In this document: piece by piece, positions 1 to 11,457 of the stretch
How positions within the stretch are numbered: position 1 is the stretch's first letter
Layout: each line of letters starts with the position of its first letter
Assembly: GCA_002914845.1 (NCBI GenBank)
Contig: JXTC01000032.1
Span: 1,338,273 to 1,402,272 of the forward strand
Length of the DNA: 64,000 nt
Source: Trema orientale
Lineage: Eukaryota; Streptophyta; Magnoliopsida; Rosales; Cannabaceae
Direction: 5' to 3'
The notes under the pieces: model-generated
Seen by the model: only the letters and a program-made list of their open reading frames with translations
Told to the model about the DNA's origin: nothing
Database searches by the model: none
Position numbers and translations under genes: made by a program

Positions 1-1840
1 CTCCAGCAGTCTCTACTATAAGCATGTTTTATATATGTCATCGGCTTTCATAAGAGGAAAACTTGTTATTAGAAAAAGAGTAATAATGACTCTATTTACT
101 ACTCACCCTAAAGATTAGCCCCCGGGGATATTGCATCATCATAGTCCTCATGTTTTTCAGTTTTAACAATAAGATGTAGACTATTAAGTTTCATTTTCCG
201 TCTTTTCTGTAAAATATAATTTAAGTATGAGAGTCACAATTTCATATGTAGCTTTTTCTTCTTGGCTATCAAGATACGTTTTGCTTTGAGAACTATCTTA
301 TTTACAGATGAAGCATTTCATTCAAACTACCTGATGAAAGGTGGAAAAACAATACATAACAGAATAAACTTGTGTAGCTTACTGAACTGCAAAGGCCATA
401 GAAAAACAGACCTGTAATTCGTTAAAAGTTGTCCGAATTCATCTTCTAGCTTCGACATAGCTTTTAAAAGCAAGTTACTGGTATGGTTAAGAACACCACT
501 GCTACTCTTAAAATTTTTGTTGCTGCTAAAGAAGCGAACAATGCTTCTCATCTGAGCAATTGCTTCAAGGTAGCTCTCAAGGTCCTCATGCGGCCCTCTC
601 AGTATTTTAGCCTCTGCCTAATATATTGAGACTAGCATATCAAACATCTGGCAGAGAAAGTATTTTAACCACTAAAAGCCACAAAACAAGAGCAAAATAA
701 TTTCATCTTCCAAATCATGTCATCATATTCTTTACTAGACTATGAGAAACATAGGGTGCGTTTGGTACAAGATTCGAATCTTATTCTTCAAATCCAGAAA
801 CTTATATAGTAAGTTACAAGGATAAATGTTTTATCCTTCCAAATTTCTACATAAAAGCTATTTCTGAATTTGAAGAATAGGAATCGAATCCTGTACAAAA
901 CGCGCCTATAACAATCCCAACTGTTTACCGATTTAAAAGCAATCGTCGATTTGAGAAATTCACTACAGTTTGAACACCTGAGCATTAATTCCGTAAGGCT
1001 TTTACAACATTATATAGTTGATTGACACTCTGAATCATAACATTTGAAAGGTAATAACCGATCGAAACCTCGATTACGCGAACTTATATAACAAAATTAA
1101 AATGAGTATTACTAAATTCTTCACATACAGAACACTAAAAAGGAGCTGAATTTCGTGCAGTTGTAACATAATAAACTTGTAAAAGCTAGCTAATTCAAAT
1201 AAGAAGCGGTTCAAACGCTTTAATTTCATGGAAAATACCAGGTGCTTAAGCACCAAAATCAGACAACAGTAAACAAAAGAGACGTTGCTGAAACTCTTAA
1301 TTAAGCTAACCTTGCGACTGAGTTCGAATTGCGCCAAAATAACCTCTGCCGCTTTAATCGTCTTATCAATATTCTCATGCGCCCTACGCATCGAATGCGT
1401 CCTTATCTAACATAACCACGAAAATTCGAAGCATAAATCAAAACTCCATATTCAACAAAGCAGAAATTAAAGGAGAAAAAGAAATCATATATATATGTTA
1501 ATCATGAGATCAACCGTTTGGCTACTTACCAAATGCGAAAATAAATACATTTTCTTGAAAATTTTCTTCTAGATCGTAAAATCATATACAATTGATTATC
1601 ACCTACATTTCGTTGTTTGATTTCGTTTCGGTTATTTGAAACTGAAAATGAACAAACACATTCGAGAGAGAGAGTTATGACCTGAGTAGGACGCATGGCG
1701 GTTTCGAGAGCAGAGAGGCGGTGGTCGAAGGAGCCGAGAATGGCGACCATACTGTCTGTGATCGTCTGGCTCTTCTGCAGCGACTCTCTTATAGACGCTG
1801 CTCTTTCGCTCAGAGTCTCCATAGCCTGTGGAACTCCCAT
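1..1840 (-). CDS. EXO70A1: Exocyst complex component EXO70A (5' part, runs off left edge)
   Basis: Partial gene. EXO70 is a subunit of the octameric exocyst, which tethers secretory vesicles to the plasma membrane. Three coding exons are visible: 1682-1840 (53 aa, MGVPQAMETLSERAAS start), 1311-1406 (32 aa, with RRAHENIDKTIKAAEVIL) and 412-617 (68 codons plus 2 nt, with GPHEDLESYLEAIAQ and FFSSNKNFKSSSGVLNH). They join in phase through GT-AG introns and give the first ~153 of roughly 640 residues, the N-terminal helical part of the EXO70A clade. The motifs SLQKSQTITDSMV and GSFDHRLSALETAMRPTQ are near-invariant in that clade. I chose the ATG at 1840 because the longer reading frame upstream does not resemble the family. 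Positions 1-411 belong to the third intron and I see no further exon there. A1 and A2 paralogues cannot be separated from this piece. Confidence 0.93.
754..907. mobile_element. Small inverted-repeat MITE in EXO70A intron 2
   Basis: The two ends are inverted copies of about 45 bp: the left begins GGGTGCGTTTGGTACA and the right, read on the other strand, begins AGGCGCGTTTTGTACA. ATA occurs immediately outside both ends (751-753 and 908-910). The ends resemble Tourist/PIF-Harbinger MITEs, although that superfamily normally duplicates TAA or TTA. The class is inferred; the inverted repeat is seen directly. Confidence 0.65.
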
Positions 1841-2302
1841 CTCTGAAAATTTTCTCTCACTTTCTCGCTCTTTTTTTTTTTCCCCCCTTTTTTCTGTTTG
1901 GTTAGAGAGAAAATGAAAATGAAAATGAAAACGCGAAATACGTGATTGTTGCTGAATTTTTGTTTTATTTGATCGGTTTCTGCAACTTTTCCCTCCACAC
2001 GTCGACATGCCCGGGGGGCAAAAGTCGTTAGAAAGAGTCGTCCGCAATTCGGGTCGGGTCACTCTCAAATATATGGACGCTCCATCACACGTGGAGCGTG
2101 GTCTTTTCTTCCGCGAGTCTTTCTTAATCCCAGTGCTTTTTGAACATTCAAAATAAAAATCTAAAACTCTCTTCGAAAAAATATCAAAAATAAAAATAAA
2201 AATCTAAAAACTGATGATCAACAAATTTGTCATGCAGTTAAAACCAAAATTAACTAGATTATAGGAAAGCAAATAATCTTAATCATTAACATGTCATCTC
2301 AT

Positions 2303-2850
2303 ACTTACTTCAAACTCATTTTAACAAAATGCTACGACTAAGTCCTAGATCAATTATTTTAAATTGCGCAATAATATAGACACATGTGACATTATATCAC
2401 AGCTGATATAAGCAAATTAAGCATATAACACACATACACATACATATTGCAAGATCTATTTTTATTTATTAGTATGTGATACTTAGCACCACATACGTAT
2501 TTTTTTTTCTAAATGCAAATAAATTAAAAAAGAACATATTATGTGAGTCTCATTTGTAAATTTTAACACTAAACACCACAGTATCCCAACTCATTTAATA
2601 AAATGCTATAAATAAGTCCTAAACTAATTATTTTAAATTGTGAAATAATATAGACACATGCGACACTACACCACAGCTGATATAAGCAATTAAGCATATA
2701 ACACACATACATATGCATATTGTAAGATCCATTTTTATTTATTAGTATGTGATACTTAGTACTGCATATGTATTTCCTTTCTAAATGCAAAAATATTAAA
2801 ATAGCACGTATTATGTGAGTATCATCTGTAAATTTTAACGCTAAGCACAG
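2303..2850. repeat. Tandem duplication, two ~274-bp units
   Basis: Unit 1 (about 2303-2576) and unit 2 (about 2577-2850) align along their length at a constant offset of 274 bp. For example CACAGCTGATATAAGCA starts at 2398 and again at 2672, and TTTTTATTTATTAGTATGTG occurs in both. They differ by scattered substitutions and small indels, so the duplication is not recent. No coding potential is evident. Confidence 0.85.
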
Positions 2851-3578
2851 CTATTGGCTCCAATAAAACGTATACAAAGCAATTATCGAATAAAATAGGA
2901 TTTTGCGTGGAATTAGCCCATGAGGCTCTAGTGATAACTGATCTTGTGTACCGCTCATCCCTTGGAAGAGGGCAATTTTTTGGGTTAAGGTCAAGACAGT
3001 TGTTGGCTTATGCCTTTTGGGAGCGAGTAGATTGGAGGTGTGTTGGCAACAAGAGCTTAATTTTATTTACTTAGACCGTAATATGGTTTGGGGATCTTGT
3101 AATTGTGTACTATTATAATGTACAAATATAGCAAAACTGGATTAAAATCTGATTTACATATAAAATAATTGTTTTCGCCTACCAATGAATGTTCTTATCG
3201 ATTTTTCAGTTGTATACTTACAAGATACAATTTCGTTGCTCGGACGAGTCATTGGCAATAACACAATACTCATTTAGTACGTTAATTATCCAAAAATTTG
3301 ATCAATATACATTTCCGTTTTGATCAGTTTAACAAACAACAGACCATAAGAAAAAGGAAAAGCCGTTTAGCCCAAAATAGATAAATAAATAGAAAACTAC
3401 TAAATAAATAAACAATAAGCGGACAAAACAGGCACTTAAGCCTCTTAAGGAGAGGCTGCATAATGACAATTTACTTTAAGGTCCAAATGCCAAGGTCAAT
3501 TAGAGTAAAGAGCATAGTTCAAACTGCCTTCTCATTCCTGTCACCATATTGCCTTCCCAGTGGATTAGTCACATATAT

Positions 3579-3626
3579 CAATTTGATTAGTATACATGTA
3601 TGCATACATGTATACTAATCAAATTG
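3579..3626. repeat. Perfect 48-bp palindrome
   Basis: Bases 3579-3602 are followed with no spacer by their exact reverse complement at 3603-3626. The centre is ATGCAT and the arms contain GTATACATGTATG. The symmetry breaks at the next base on both sides. It could extrude as a cruciform or be the remnant of a small foldback element. No flanking duplication is seen. Confidence 0.9.
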
Positions 3627-3779
3627 TTACGTGGAATTTGAAGAATTTTTTTTCTATAAATGCATATGTATACATCGGTAACTAAATTTCTTAAGCGCAT
3701 GTCTTGTCAGTGAAACCATTTAATGGTAAATGAAGTCAGTTCCAAAAAATTCTAGGTTTACCCTCCCAATTTCTCTTGT

Positions 3780-4580
3780 TAGGTCCTATAAATAATGTGC
3801 GAACAATAATACATTCCGTATGAAGCATCTCATATTGCCCCAAAACCTTTCAAGAAAATTGCACAACCAAACATTATCACAAGGGGTACCATAAACGAAA
3901 TAAATGTGTAAGCATAAGGGAGGGTAATAACTATATATATATGTACACATCAATCAGTTTGAGACTAGCAAAGTAATAAAAACATGCAAAGTATTGTAAT
4001 TTCGAGTCACATTGACAAAATTTCCTAAGTGCAGGCCTCGGCATATATAATAAAATATTATAATCTTCAAATCTTCAAATAAGTATAATACAAATCATAA
4101 AAAAGTTGAACCAAAATTGACCTGTTTAACAAATAACTCATTGTGAGTCAATTTTAATTTGGTAGATTAACCCAAAATCAACTCGTTTAATAAACAGGTT
4201 CACGGATTCATTTCAATTTTTAACGAAACCCATTTAAGACAAATCCAAATCGGCTAATTCCATGAAAATTTTGAGTCGTGTTGTCATATCATATCACAAA
4301 TTACTAGCCCTAATCAGTAGTGTTGACCAAAAATTGGTCCCAACACTTTCTTTTAGCTAAATTTTCTACAATGAATTTATCACCCAGAACGCTAAACATA
4401 ATCATATCATATAGTTTGGGGGTCTATAAATAATGTGTGAACTATATCCCATATTGCCACAAAACTCCTCAAGAAAATTGTACAACCAAACCATACATAT
4501 CGTAAGGGGTACCATAATAAACGAAACACATGCATAGTAGATACCCATCCCGAGCACAATGGAGGGTAATAAATCTTACC
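3780..4580. repeat. Two direct copies of a ~150-bp segment
   Basis: About 3780-3935 and 4430-4575 share the order: CCTATAAATAATGTG or its variant CTATAAATAATGTG, CATATTGCC, AAGAAAATTG, CAACCAAAC, AAGGGGTACCATAA and GGAGGGTAATAA, with small indels. The second copy is followed on its right by an exon-like minus-strand segment (4580-4673) that the first copy lacks. Confidence 0.7.
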
Positions 4581-5104
4581 TGCAAAAAGCCCGAGAACCC
4601 CAACAAAAAGGCGAAGCTCCTGACTCCGAACTCTGCTGGCAAGCCTAGCCAGAGGTATTAAATACCATTCCACTATTTCATTTAATAAAGAAAAACCAAT
4701 ACTGACAAAAAATCCCTTACAAATGTATTTTTCTCTTTTTTCTTTTTTTTTTAAGTAACTTGATTTTTTTTAAGGGAACATTTTAAGAGGAAGTAACAAC
4801 TCAGATCTAATCCTTTCAAAAAAAGAAAATCAAAACTAATGAAATAAGGGAAAAAAAAAAAAAGGCAGAAAGAGCTTCGGAAAGTAAACTTATTTATTTC
4901 AACAAAGCCTTAAATATGGCATATTAGCCACACATCATCCCAAGAAAAAAAAAAAAAAGAAAGAAAGAAAAACACCCAGTTTCATTTAAATTTATATTTT
5001 TTTTGGTGATAAAATGCACAAAACCAAAAGACTAATTCGACCTTTTCTATTTCTATCTTGAAGAGACAAGACAACTTTACAGCAGTAGAAGAATTTAGTA
5101 GGGG

Positions 5105-6747
5105 CTAATATGTCCAATCTTGAGGCAAACCCATCTCAGGAGGAGGAGGAGGAGGAGGAGGAGGAGGTAGCTGGTGACGTGAATCCTCCTTGTGCACACC
5201 AACCACCCTTGTGGAGTTCCTCTGAGAAAGGACTTGATTCTCTTGCCTACGTCTAAACACTGCCATATTTAATAGTTATTAAAAAAAAGAAAAAAAAAAG
5301 AAGTAAAAATATTATTTGTTACAGAAATAAATAAAGGACACGAATTATATATGTTTATTTTCTAAACCAGTGCCTCATGATGTGATTTTTGACTTGCAAT
5401 AGGGACGACTTCAATTTTCACATCACTATGGCCACCACAAAAAGAAAAAAGAAATTATAAAAAGGTTAATAATTTAGTCCCAAAATTTTAAAATCACCGT
5501 ACGATTTTTCAGTTTTTGAAAAAATAATCATTAATTTCCTGCCATGTAGGTTATATATATTAATGAAACAGATAACGTTGGAGCATCAAAATGTACTAAC
5601 TTTAAACCTTTTTATTTTCCTAGAATGCTCTTGGCTGGTTTATTCAAAGTTGTCTCGTTTCATTTATGTCTTAAAACTTTTAACAAAATATATTTTTGAA
5701 TCGATTGCATAAATCCGAGAAAAAGGACCTAAGTCATAAAACATAACAAAAACGAAAAAAAAAAAAAAAAAATCTAAAACTCTAAAATGCAGAAATTTAA
5801 ATACAAAACAAAAAAAAAATGCATAATATTTAAAGGAAAAATAAAGAAAACATCTCAAACCTTGTTTCTTTTTCACAAGAGCAGATGAAAAAGCCGTACT
5901 GGAAGCTGGTGATGAGGTGGTGGCGGTGGTGGTATTCGAAACCCGTGGATGAAAAACGCCAGTTCCACCAGAGAGCCTCACAAAACCGCCAACCCCAAGA
6001 CCACTCTTCTCTCGACAAGGCAAGAGCTGGTTTCGTAGGCGGTTTTGCTGTTTTTGAAGAACCCTAGCCCTAGTTTCCAGAAAGACATTAACCTGCCACA
6101 GTCCACGACAGCCCACATATACGTATATACGTGTAAATAAGCAAAGAGCAAAGACTCATTTATTAAAGCTGAGAAAAGCAAAAGCTATGAAAAGACAGCC
6201 CAAGACCAGAATAAATGAAAAATAATAGTAAACAAACCCGGTTCAAGATCCGGTTTTGTCGTTCTTTACCTGAGCTTGGACCGGTTTCTGTAATGGGTAT
6301 TCGTAGAAGAGCTCGGCAGAATTACCACGGTTGTGTACCAGCTTGTACCCATAAAGACTTTGACCGTTCTCAAAACCGTTACCGGGTTTAGAGCACTTCT
6401 GTGGGAACCGGTTTGGTTGAACCGGTACAGCTCCGAACCGCTGTGAATAAGCAAAAAAGAGCATAGAAAGAGAAAAGTTATGACCATGCAAAGGGTTTAA
6501 ACCCACAAATTGAAAAAACGAACAAGCAGAGAGAGTGATGAGAAGAGTTCATTACGTTAGGGGGTGTTTTCAACGGAGGCTTGGAAAGGCTTCCCTGCTT
6601 GAGAAAAGTGAGAGTGGCTAGGCGTTGAGCAAGGTCATCCATGCAAGAGAAATGGTGGAGGCCACGTTTGGATGGCACTTCGTTGAGGAAGATATCAGAG
6701 GGGAGCCATAGTTCACCGTCATCAGGGTTTGGGGGAAACTGCGCCAT
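5105..6747 (-). CDS. Uncharacterised proline-rich plant protein, 249 aa
   Basis: Function unknown. Four coding exons join in phase: 6556-6747 (64 aa), 6270-6440 (57 aa), 5861-6092 (77 codons plus 1 nt) and 5105-5259. The protein opens MAQFPPNPDDGELWLPSDIF, has a hydrophilic middle (YGYKLVHNRGNSAELFYEYP), a basic helix-like stretch (ETRARVLQKQQNRLRNQLLP), a Ser/Thr-rich segment, then ten prolines in a row and the C-terminus MGLPQDWTY. The DDGELWLPSDIF opening and the PQDWTY ending recall a small plant-specific family known only from genome annotation, but this is from memory and uncertain. No signal peptide or membrane segment is seen. A GA dinucleotide tract lies just upstream of the ATG in the leader. 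The joined reading frame, consistent splice sites and intact ends argue for a real gene. Confidence 0.8.
5128..5157. repeat. In-frame AGG/CCT trinucleotide repeat (ten units)
   Basis: Ten uninterrupted AGG units on the plus strand (approximate start 5138) read CCT on the coding minus strand and encode the ten-proline run near the C-terminus of the 249-aa protein. Such tracts often vary in length between individuals. Confidence 0.75.
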
Positions 6748-6765
6748 GGAAAAACAAGGCCTTGT

Positions 6766-6792
6766 TCTCTCTCTCTCTCTCTCTCTCTCTCT
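6766..6792. repeat. CT/GA microsatellite in a 5' leader
   Basis: About 13 CT dinucleotides lie 19-45 nt upstream of the ATG at 6747 and read as GA in the transcript. GA-rich leaders are common in plant genes and can bind BPC/GAGA-type factors; that role here is inference. Confidence 0.8.
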
Positions 6793-8684
6793 ATTTTCAA
6801 GGGTCTGAACTCTGAAGGCGAGGAGGGATGTTGGTTTGTTTATTTATTTGGGGAGCAGGGCAGGCAGAAACAGTAGTGGGAGTAGTAAGTGAAAACGAAG
6901 CCTATATGATAGTGTAGAATAGGAAAGAGAGAGGAACAGTCTCTCTCTTCTTTTTTTTTTTCTCCAAAATGGTAAAATGTTCTGTTTGGAAAAACCAACT
7001 TCAAAAAATTTGAAATTAAATTTAAAATCAATAACAAAAATGTGAAAGTGATGTGTGTTGGTGACTCACCAGTCACTTTCATATCACATTTATTTGGGGC
7101 AACATTAGAAATACAACAACAGGTTTTTATATGTTATCATATTATGGGGGGACTTAGAGGGCAATTCGATTCTTGACTAATGTTCGACGATTTTAACCCA
7201 AAAAAAAAAAAAAAAAAATTCTTGACTAATGTTCTTTTGGAAAACAAAACTTAGCACTTAAAATTCCTTTAAAAAAAAAAAAAAAAACTTAGCACTTAAA
7301 AAGGGATATAGGGTGCATGCAAACAAGGCCTTAGTAGTACCGCTTATGGCATCGGCTCTGTGGGCCCCAGTAATGATCACGTGACCACTCCCCGCACGCC
7401 ATTGCGATATTGGGCCGTACTAATCGGCTCCTCGCCCCCACTACCCAAGCCGTTTCGCCTCCCCTCCACAGTCCTTTCCTTCGCCTTCTCAACACATTTC
7501 TTCCGCACTCGCTTGTCAAGCGCGTGACGGTACTTGTATCTCGTTTTCGTTTAGACGTGTCAATAGGGAGAGTGGTAAAGCGAGTACGAGATGAAAGGGT
7601 TTGAAAGGAAATTCCTGTAGGAGCAGACGTGTCGACAGGCACAGAATCAAGGCAACGATGCTTATCTGCCACCAGTTGTTGAGGGGCCATCTCCTCCATG
7701 ACACGTGTCAATCGTAGATTATTTTTTTTAATAGAAATCGTAGATTATTTCAGGGGATATGCTTTAGTGACCTTGCGTAACACGGAATAACAGCAAAAGA
7801 CACGTCCTACAATTTTTGAAGTTTTAAATAAATTAAAATTAAAAGGGGTCTTCTGAGTTTTGATGGCAATTCTTTCCTTGTGATAAATTTCAGTAAGGGT
7901 GTATTTATAAATTACGGAAATGAGTTTTTCATATTCCTGGAAAGGACTAGTAAGAACCCTCCTTTCTTTTTTTTCTTTTTTTTTTTGCCAGTACCTAGAA
8001 AGTAAGTCGTTTGCTTACCTTTATACTCCTCTAAAAAAAATAGTCAATACAAGAATCTTAATCCATATTTTTCTATACGTAAAGCCTATGCGGGTATTGT
8101 TGTACTTTGTTGTACTTGTGTTGTATTTGTATTATGAGCAAAAAGTAGTTTTAGAAAAAAATCTAAGCATTTAGTAAATTTAATCTATAAAACTAATATA
8201 GCAAAATCAAAATGCTTGGTAAACTATAGATTATGTGTACTGTAAAGTGATATTTTAAATAATTTATATTATAGACGCATAACCATATTTGAAAAACAAT
8301 CATTATCTTATTTATCAAATTCTACTTAAATTGGCGATTACGCAAGAACTTTTAGAATCTATTGACTAAAAGTAAGAACTAATTGCCAAACACCTTGCAC
8401 TCCTAATTTTTTCATTAACTGCTTTTAAAAGCTAAAAGCAGCAACAATAATTAATCCCAAATAAGCTCTATGTGTTGAAATCTAACTATTCACTAATGAG
8501 TAAAGATATGGACACCAAAATATTACACCAAAACATACACGAATTATGTGCCATATACTTCTTAGTGGGACCACACCATTTAAAATTTAGTGGTTGAAAT
8601 GAGTGATACAAGTGTCCCTAATATTACTCTTCAGTAATGTACTCTTAAGGTTAGTAGTTCAAACTCTAGACCCTTAATAAATAA

Positions 8685-8940
8685 CATAGCTATTTGACCA
8701 TTTTTTGGCCCAAAACTTAGTACATGACCAAGTTCAAAAGTTTATAACTTATGTTCAAAAAAAAAAGTTTATAACTAAATATTCAACTCACTTAATGATA
8801 AAAATAGAATTACAACATATTCCACATGTAAAGCTTTAAAAAAATAGATATATAGCTATAACTTTTAAAACATGGACATCTACTTAAACCAATTTAAAAA
8901 ATTAGTCATCTACCTAATTTTCTCAATAACATAATCGGTT
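8685..8940 (-). repeat. Dispersed repeat, copy 1
   Basis: The segment containing GCTATTTGACCATTTTTTGG, a GACCAAGTTCAAAAGTTTATAA-like block, then GGACATCTACTTAAAC and GTCATCTACCTAA is an inverted, diverged copy of 63245-63465. A shorter related piece is at about 20745-20830. It is not assignable to a known family from sequence alone. Confidence 0.6.
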
Positions 8941-9129
8941 TCTAAGACTTTTACATACAAAACAAAAAAAAAATTATAAGGTCAGTTTTTTTTTTTCAAT
9001 TCTCATACCATATTTTTTAGAAAAATGTCATTTTTTAAAATAGTTTTAGAAAAATATTATTTTTTAAAATAGTAACTGATAACCAGTTTTCGAACACTAT
9101 AATGTAGTGGTAAAAAAATGGCCCAATAA

Positions 9130-9860
9130 TTAAAAGTCCATAAATTATGGGCTCATCCATCCAATGAAGCCCTTAAATGCAACATTTGGGCCGAATAACA
9201 AACAATTGGGATCCGAGAAGCCTAACCCCACATAGTGAGATCAAACTCTTAAAAGGACGAAGTACAACTAACCTACCAGCTAAGGTCTCTGTCCAAGAGG
9301 TCAAACTCATAACTGGATGACTCCGAAGGACTAGCGATATTCCCTCAATAGAGCCGAAGTCTATCTAGTTTGATAGAGGAGTCCAAAAGGTGGCCACATA
9401 CCACAAATCCCAGACCATAGCGTCAAACTCTAACGGATCTAGGAAGACTCCTATAAATAGCGGTCCAGGAAGAAATCAAATGATATATGAACACACATTG
9501 ACTCTTAGTCTCTCTTATATCAACTCTCAACACTCTTATTCTCTTACTCATTTTTTTCACTACAATATCACTTTATATTCATCCCCCAAGATCAAGGTCT
9601 TGGAGACTACTCCTTAGTCCTTCAGTGAACCCACATCGATCCACTATCCATCTACGATGTCTTGTGCTCTCGATCTCAAACTCTATTCTCTGTTCCTTAT
9701 TTCAATTGCTCATTTGATTTATTGTGTTTATATGATTTGATTACTAACTTGAACGTCAGAGTCCCTTTAGTTGGCACTACCCCAGTATTTCTACTGGTGC
9801 TCTTGCGTCTTCTTATTTTGACAGGTTGCTTGCAGCCCAATTGTAATTATAGAAATGAGC
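9130..9860 (+). mobile_element. Solo-LTR-like fragment of a Ty3/Gypsy-type retrotransposon
   Basis: This block differs in composition from its surroundings and is arranged like a plant LTR: a U3-like part with TCCAAGAGGTCAAACTC-type repeats, a strong TATA box CTATAAATAG at 9451-9460, C/T-rich sequence downstream, and near the right side ACTTGAACGTCAGAGT followed by TGGCACTACC. The last motif resembles the TTGAGCGTCGGAGT signature common near the end of Tat-lineage LTRs. No primer-binding site, gag or pol is visible. The exact ends are not resolved. Confidence 0.55.
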
Positions 9861-10532
9861 ATTTATAAATAACTAGTAACTAAATATATTTAAAATTTAA
9901 AAAAAAAAAAGAGGGAGAGGAAAAATATTTTAACTAGTAATAAAAATAGGAAAAATAATAAAAAATACAAAAAATAGATAAAAAAGAGGGGGAAAAAACA
10001 AAAAAAAAAGTGTTATAACTAGTAACTTATAACCAGTTTCAAACACTGATAACTAATAACCATTTTTAAAAATGGCATTTTTTAAAAGACAATTTAAAAA
10101 ATCATATTGTCCTAAAAAATGCAGTACCAAAAATAAAAATTAAAAAAAAAAAAAAACTTACCACTATATTTTTCAAAATCTTAAGGCCGTGTATGGCTTA
10201 GTTTCGTCTAACATAATATGTTATATTGTGTCTAATGTATACAATACATAGGCTTACGAAGAGTTGCCCAAGAACAACTTTGGTGAAATGTAATTTAGAT
10301 GCTATTCATTATGCACTTACCATCCAAATCAATAATCACGTTTCCAAAATCATCATACAGCAAAAGTCGGACTCGGTTTCAGTTATACACTTTTCAATAA
10401 GAAGATAGTGGCTAATGGATGTTGTGCCAACTATTTTAAGTGACAACCCTGCCTCAAGTATTATTTACAACCAAAAAAACGAATAAAAAAAATTTCTTCA
10501 TCCTCGATTAGCAAATTATTTCTTAAGTTTAA

Positions 10533-10703
10533 GTGCGCGTCTACAGTAGGGCGCTCCTACGTAGGGCCCTGTCTATTCACCGTTGGATGGAAATCTGTAT
10601 ATAGATAGATTCTCCACAGATTCCCGTTATTCCCCACAGATTCCCATCCAACGATAATTAAGGCATGACCCTACGTAGGGACGCCCCTACCGTAGCCATC
10701 CCC
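10533..10703 (-). mobile_element. Mutator-type MITE, copy A (171 bp)
   Basis: Flanked by a 9-bp direct repeat TAAGTTTAA (10524-10532 and 10704-10712), the usual duplication size for Mutator-like elements. Read on the minus strand it starts GGGGATGGCTACGGTAGGGG and is nearly identical to copy B at 11286-11457. Its ends are imperfect inverted repeats including CCTACGTAGGG. It has no coding capacity and would need a MULE transposase from elsewhere. Confidence 0.85.
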
Positions 10704-11091
10704 TAAGTTTAAATAATAATTAACCAAAAAAAAAAGATGTACTTAATCTATGCTCTTTTTCACTCTTCTATCTAATTACTTGATATATAAAATCTACTAA
10801 AATATCTTTCTTTTTTTACTAATATTAGAAAACATAATCGAGTACTTATTATATCAAATAGTCATATAAGAGTTCTAAAAAAAAAAAAAAATAGTCATGC
10901 AAGAGACTGGGAAAGAGAGTCAATTATGCATTCCCCCATCAAAGAAATCATTAATGGTTTTAAAATGGTAGTGTAAAGAAAGAAAATTACAAAAAAATTT
11001 CGTTGTGTATTTTACCAAAATACTAGATTTTGTCTTTTGTTTTCCTTCATTTAGTCAAAATTATGTATTGAGTCAAATGTAATTAAAATTA

Positions 11092-11276
11092 GAGCAATGC
11101 TATGGGGGCACCAGTGGTGCCCAGCACCACAGTGACATGTCTGTTTGTCACTGGATGATTTAATTAATAAACTGGGTCCCACATAAGCCCCACTTAAATT
11201 ATAATTATGATTAACCAGTGACAGACTGACACATCACTGTGGTGCTGGGCACCACTGGTACCCCATAACATTACTC
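11092..11276. mobile_element. Mutator-type foldback MITE (185 bp)
   Basis: Both ends are inverted repeats of over 60 bp: the left begins GAGCAATGCTATGGGGGCAC and the right, reversed, begins GAGTAATGTTATGGGG; both contain CACCAGTGGTGCCCAGCACC-like sequence. It is flanked by the 9-bp repeat TTAAAATTA at 11083-11091 and 11277-11285. It is unrelated in sequence to the neighbouring MITE B but shares its target duplication. Confidence 0.88.
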
Positions 11277-11285
11277 TTAAAATTA

Positions 11286-11457
11286 GGGGATGGCTACGGT
11301 AGGGGCGTCCCTACGTAGGGTCATACCTTAATTATCGTTGGATGAGAATCTGTGGGGAATAACGGAAATCTGTGGAGAATCTATTTATATACAGATTCTC
11401 ATCCAACGGTGAATAGACAGGGTCCTACGTAGGGGCGCCCTTACTGTAGACGCGCCC
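11286..11457 (+). mobile_element. Mutator-type MITE, copy B (172 bp)
   Basis: Near-identical to copy A but in the opposite orientation. It starts GGGGATGGCTACGGTAGGGG and ends CTGTAGACGCGCCC. It is flanked by TTAAAATTA at 11277-11285 and 11458-11466; the left copy is also the right flank of the adjacent foldback MITE, so the same nonamer occurs three times with an element in each interval. Confidence 0.88.

Larger units (their letters stand above)
1841..5104. other. Intergenic region between EXO70A and the 249-aa gene
   Basis: No gene can be supported over about 3.2 kb. The stretch is AT-rich. It contains a 274-bp tandem duplication (2303-2850), a perfect 48-bp palindrome (3579-3626) and two related segments 650 bp apart (about 3780 and 4430), described separately. 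The first few hundred bases should hold the EXO70A promoter and leader; no clear TATA box stands out. The last part (about 4700-5104) holds A/T tracts and presumably the 3' UTR of the minus-strand gene ending at 5105. Confidence 0.6.

Noticed and set aside
7331-7711. 126-codon minus-strand open frame in a GC-richer patch
   Set aside because: No recognisable domain, overlapped by an equally open plus-strand frame, low-complexity Arg-rich content; more likely promoter sequence with G-boxes.
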